Source: Hydractinia symbiolongicarpus (Eukaryota; Cnidaria; Hydrozoa; Anthoathecata; Hydractiniidae). From it: a stretch of DNA of 64,000 nucleotides. Below the pieces are notes generated by a model. That model was given only the letters and a program-made list of their open reading frames with translations, ran no database searches and was not told the DNA's origin. The position numbers and the translations under genes were made by a program. The stretch covers positions 434,001 through 498,000 of the forward strand of contig NC_079888.1 of the NCBI RefSeq assembly GCF_029227915.1, in the 5' to 3' direction. Shown piece after piece: positions 62,801-64,000 of the stretch. Positions within the stretch are counted from its first letter, which is position 1; the number at the start of each line of letters is the position of its first letter.

Positions 62801-64000
62801 ATGAAGCACTACCACACCGCCCAGTGTAATCGCTGAGTTTCATTAATCCTGTCAAATTAAGAAGAATGTCATTCCTTGGAGTCCAATTGGCTCATTTATC
62901 ACATTTATAAGGTCACAGTCCAGAGACAGTTCAATTAATTCCCACAGTCAATCGTTTCACTTTTAAAAGCGATACAACATAGTTATATCGGAACAAAATC
63001 ACTAAATACATGTTGGTACGAATATGTGACGCAACCGTTGTAACTCAAACGGGTTGACACCGTTAGAAAGTCAATGAAAGGTAGTTTTTGAAACTGTCTC
63101 CATTTCTTCAGCGTGAACTAACGGATAGGATTGGTCCCACAGTAAAGAATGACTTATTTATCGAAATTTTGAAATAAAGCGCTACCACAGGGTCCAGTGT
63201 AATCGCTGAGTTCCGGCAATCATGTCGAGTTAAAAAGAATGTTATTTCTTGGAGTTCAATTGGCTCATTTATCACATTTATCAGGTCACAGTCCAGAATC
63301 ATTTCAATTAATTCCCACAGTCAATCGTTTCACTTTTAAAAGCGATACAACTTAGTAATATCGGTAAAATCGCTAAATACATGTTGGTTCAAATATGTGA
63401 AGCAACCGTTGTAAGTCAAACGGATTGACACCGTTAGAAAGTCAATGAAAGGTAGTTTTTAAAACTGTCTCTATTTCTTCAGCGTGAACTAACGGATAGG
63501 ATTGTTCCCACAGTAAAAAATGACTTATTTATCGAAATGTTTAAATAAAGCGCTACCACAGGGTACAGTGTAGTCGCTGAATTCCGGCAATCATGTCAAG
63601 TTAAAAAGAATGTTATTTCTTGGAGTTCAGTTGGCTCATTTATCACATTTATAAGGTCACAGTCCAGAAACAGTTCAATTAAGTCCCACAGTCAATTGTT
63701 TCACTTTTAAAAGCGATACAACTTAGTAAGATCGGAAAAAATCGCTAAATACATGTTGGTACGAATATGTGAAGCAACCATTTTAAGTCAAACGGATTGA
63801 CACCGTTAGAAAGTCAACGAAATGTAGTTTTTGAAACTGTCTCTACTTCTTCAGCGCGAACTAACGGCTAGGATTGGTCCCACAGTAAAAAATGACTTAT
63901 TTATCTTAATATTTAAATAAAGCGCTCCCACAGCGCTCAGTATAATCGCTGAGTTTCGGCAATCATGTCGAGTTAAAAAGAATGTTATTTCTTGGAGTCC
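59871..64000 (+). repeat. Duplicated block of 5 or 6 monomers at the right edge
   Basis: About 59880-60300 matches about 61740-62160 at an offset of 1860 bp (5 monomers). About 60300-61750 matches about 62530-63985 at an offset of 2232 bp (6 monomers). The second copy therefore holds one extra monomer. Shared rare features are TTGGAGATCAATTGGCTC, AGTAAAGAATGAC, CTTTGTTATATCGTAAC, AGCGGAACAAACGGC and ACAGTGTAGTCGCTGAATTCC. The pattern runs to the window edge. Confidence 0.85.

Larger units (their letters stand above)
53845..64000 (+). repeat. Satellite array, right arm
   Basis: The same satellite resumes directly after the retrotransposon tail with TGAACTAACGG, the last part of a monomer, and the next monomer start is at 53863. 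Subtracting the 4228-bp element, the distance from the previous landmark (49264) is 371 bp, one base short of a normal 372-bp unit. The two arms are therefore one array split by an insertion. Orientation is unchanged. The arm continues to the window edge, so the array extends beyond it. Confidence 0.97.

Noticed and set aside
1-64000. CENP-B box in the monomer
   Set aside because: I looked for the TTCG-N4-A-N2-CGGG core on both strands in representative monomers and did not find it. A centromeric role cannot be supported from this motif.

Overview
This 64 kb window is almost entirely one satellite DNA array, interrupted once by a non-LTR retrotransposon. It looks like animal nuclear heterochromatin. 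The sequence is AT-rich, there is no bacterial gene organisation, and about 160 head-to-tail monomers of about 372 bp fill positions 1-49616 and 53845-64000 in the same orientation and in register. I see no host protein gene, tRNA, rRNA or CRISPR array. The retrotransposon proteins resemble CR1/L2-group elements that I associate with cnidarians and other aquatic invertebrates. That host assignment is a guess from general familiarity, not a demonstrated result.

Layout of the left arm. Positions 1-8573 form a 23-monomer block that repeats, with one extra monomer, at 8574 to about 16025. Inside it are 1117-bp trimer duplications (2611-4844 and 11184-13417) and a 746-bp dimer duplication across 7828-9319. 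A 1118-bp trimer duplication follows (15653-17888), then a 1861-bp pentamer duplication (about 17280-21001). From about 21 to 39 kb the array is a mosaic of variants, including three related trimers starting at 30921, 35009 and 36124. From 39.4 kb one variant dominates, recognisable by a GCGCT-CCCAC-AGCGC hairpin. This part includes two adjacent monomers that are practically identical (40217-40960) and one monomer cut to 151 bp (42451-42601).

The retrotransposon occupies 49617-53844 (4228 bp, + strand). In order it holds ORF1 (coiled coil plus SGNH/GDSL-type esterase domain), an APE-type endonuclease, a reverse transcriptase with an intact FADD motif, a C-terminal cysteine motif, a short 3' UTR with AATAAA, and an A-rich tail ending in TCAAAA repeats. 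ORF1 and the endonuclease lie in one reading frame, separated by a single UGA and 33 further open codons. Two later lesions, a one-base insertion at 52381-52383 and a TAA at 53465, break the reverse transcriptase reading frame. The copy is therefore probably dead as written, but few lesions are visible, which suggests it is young.

The right arm (53845-64000) resumes the satellite with one base missing and no target-site duplication. Blocks on either side of the element are copies of one another and share a private 25-bp deletion. The equivalent uninterrupted site is at about 56794. The window ends in a duplication of 5 or 6 monomers (about 59880-63990).

The main interest is how the array grew: nested duplications at dimer, trimer, pentamer, hexamer and 23-mer scales, conversion-like patches, and one retrotransposon that helps order those events. 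All sequence relationships were judged by eye. Block edges are good to roughly tens of bases unless a precise junction is given.
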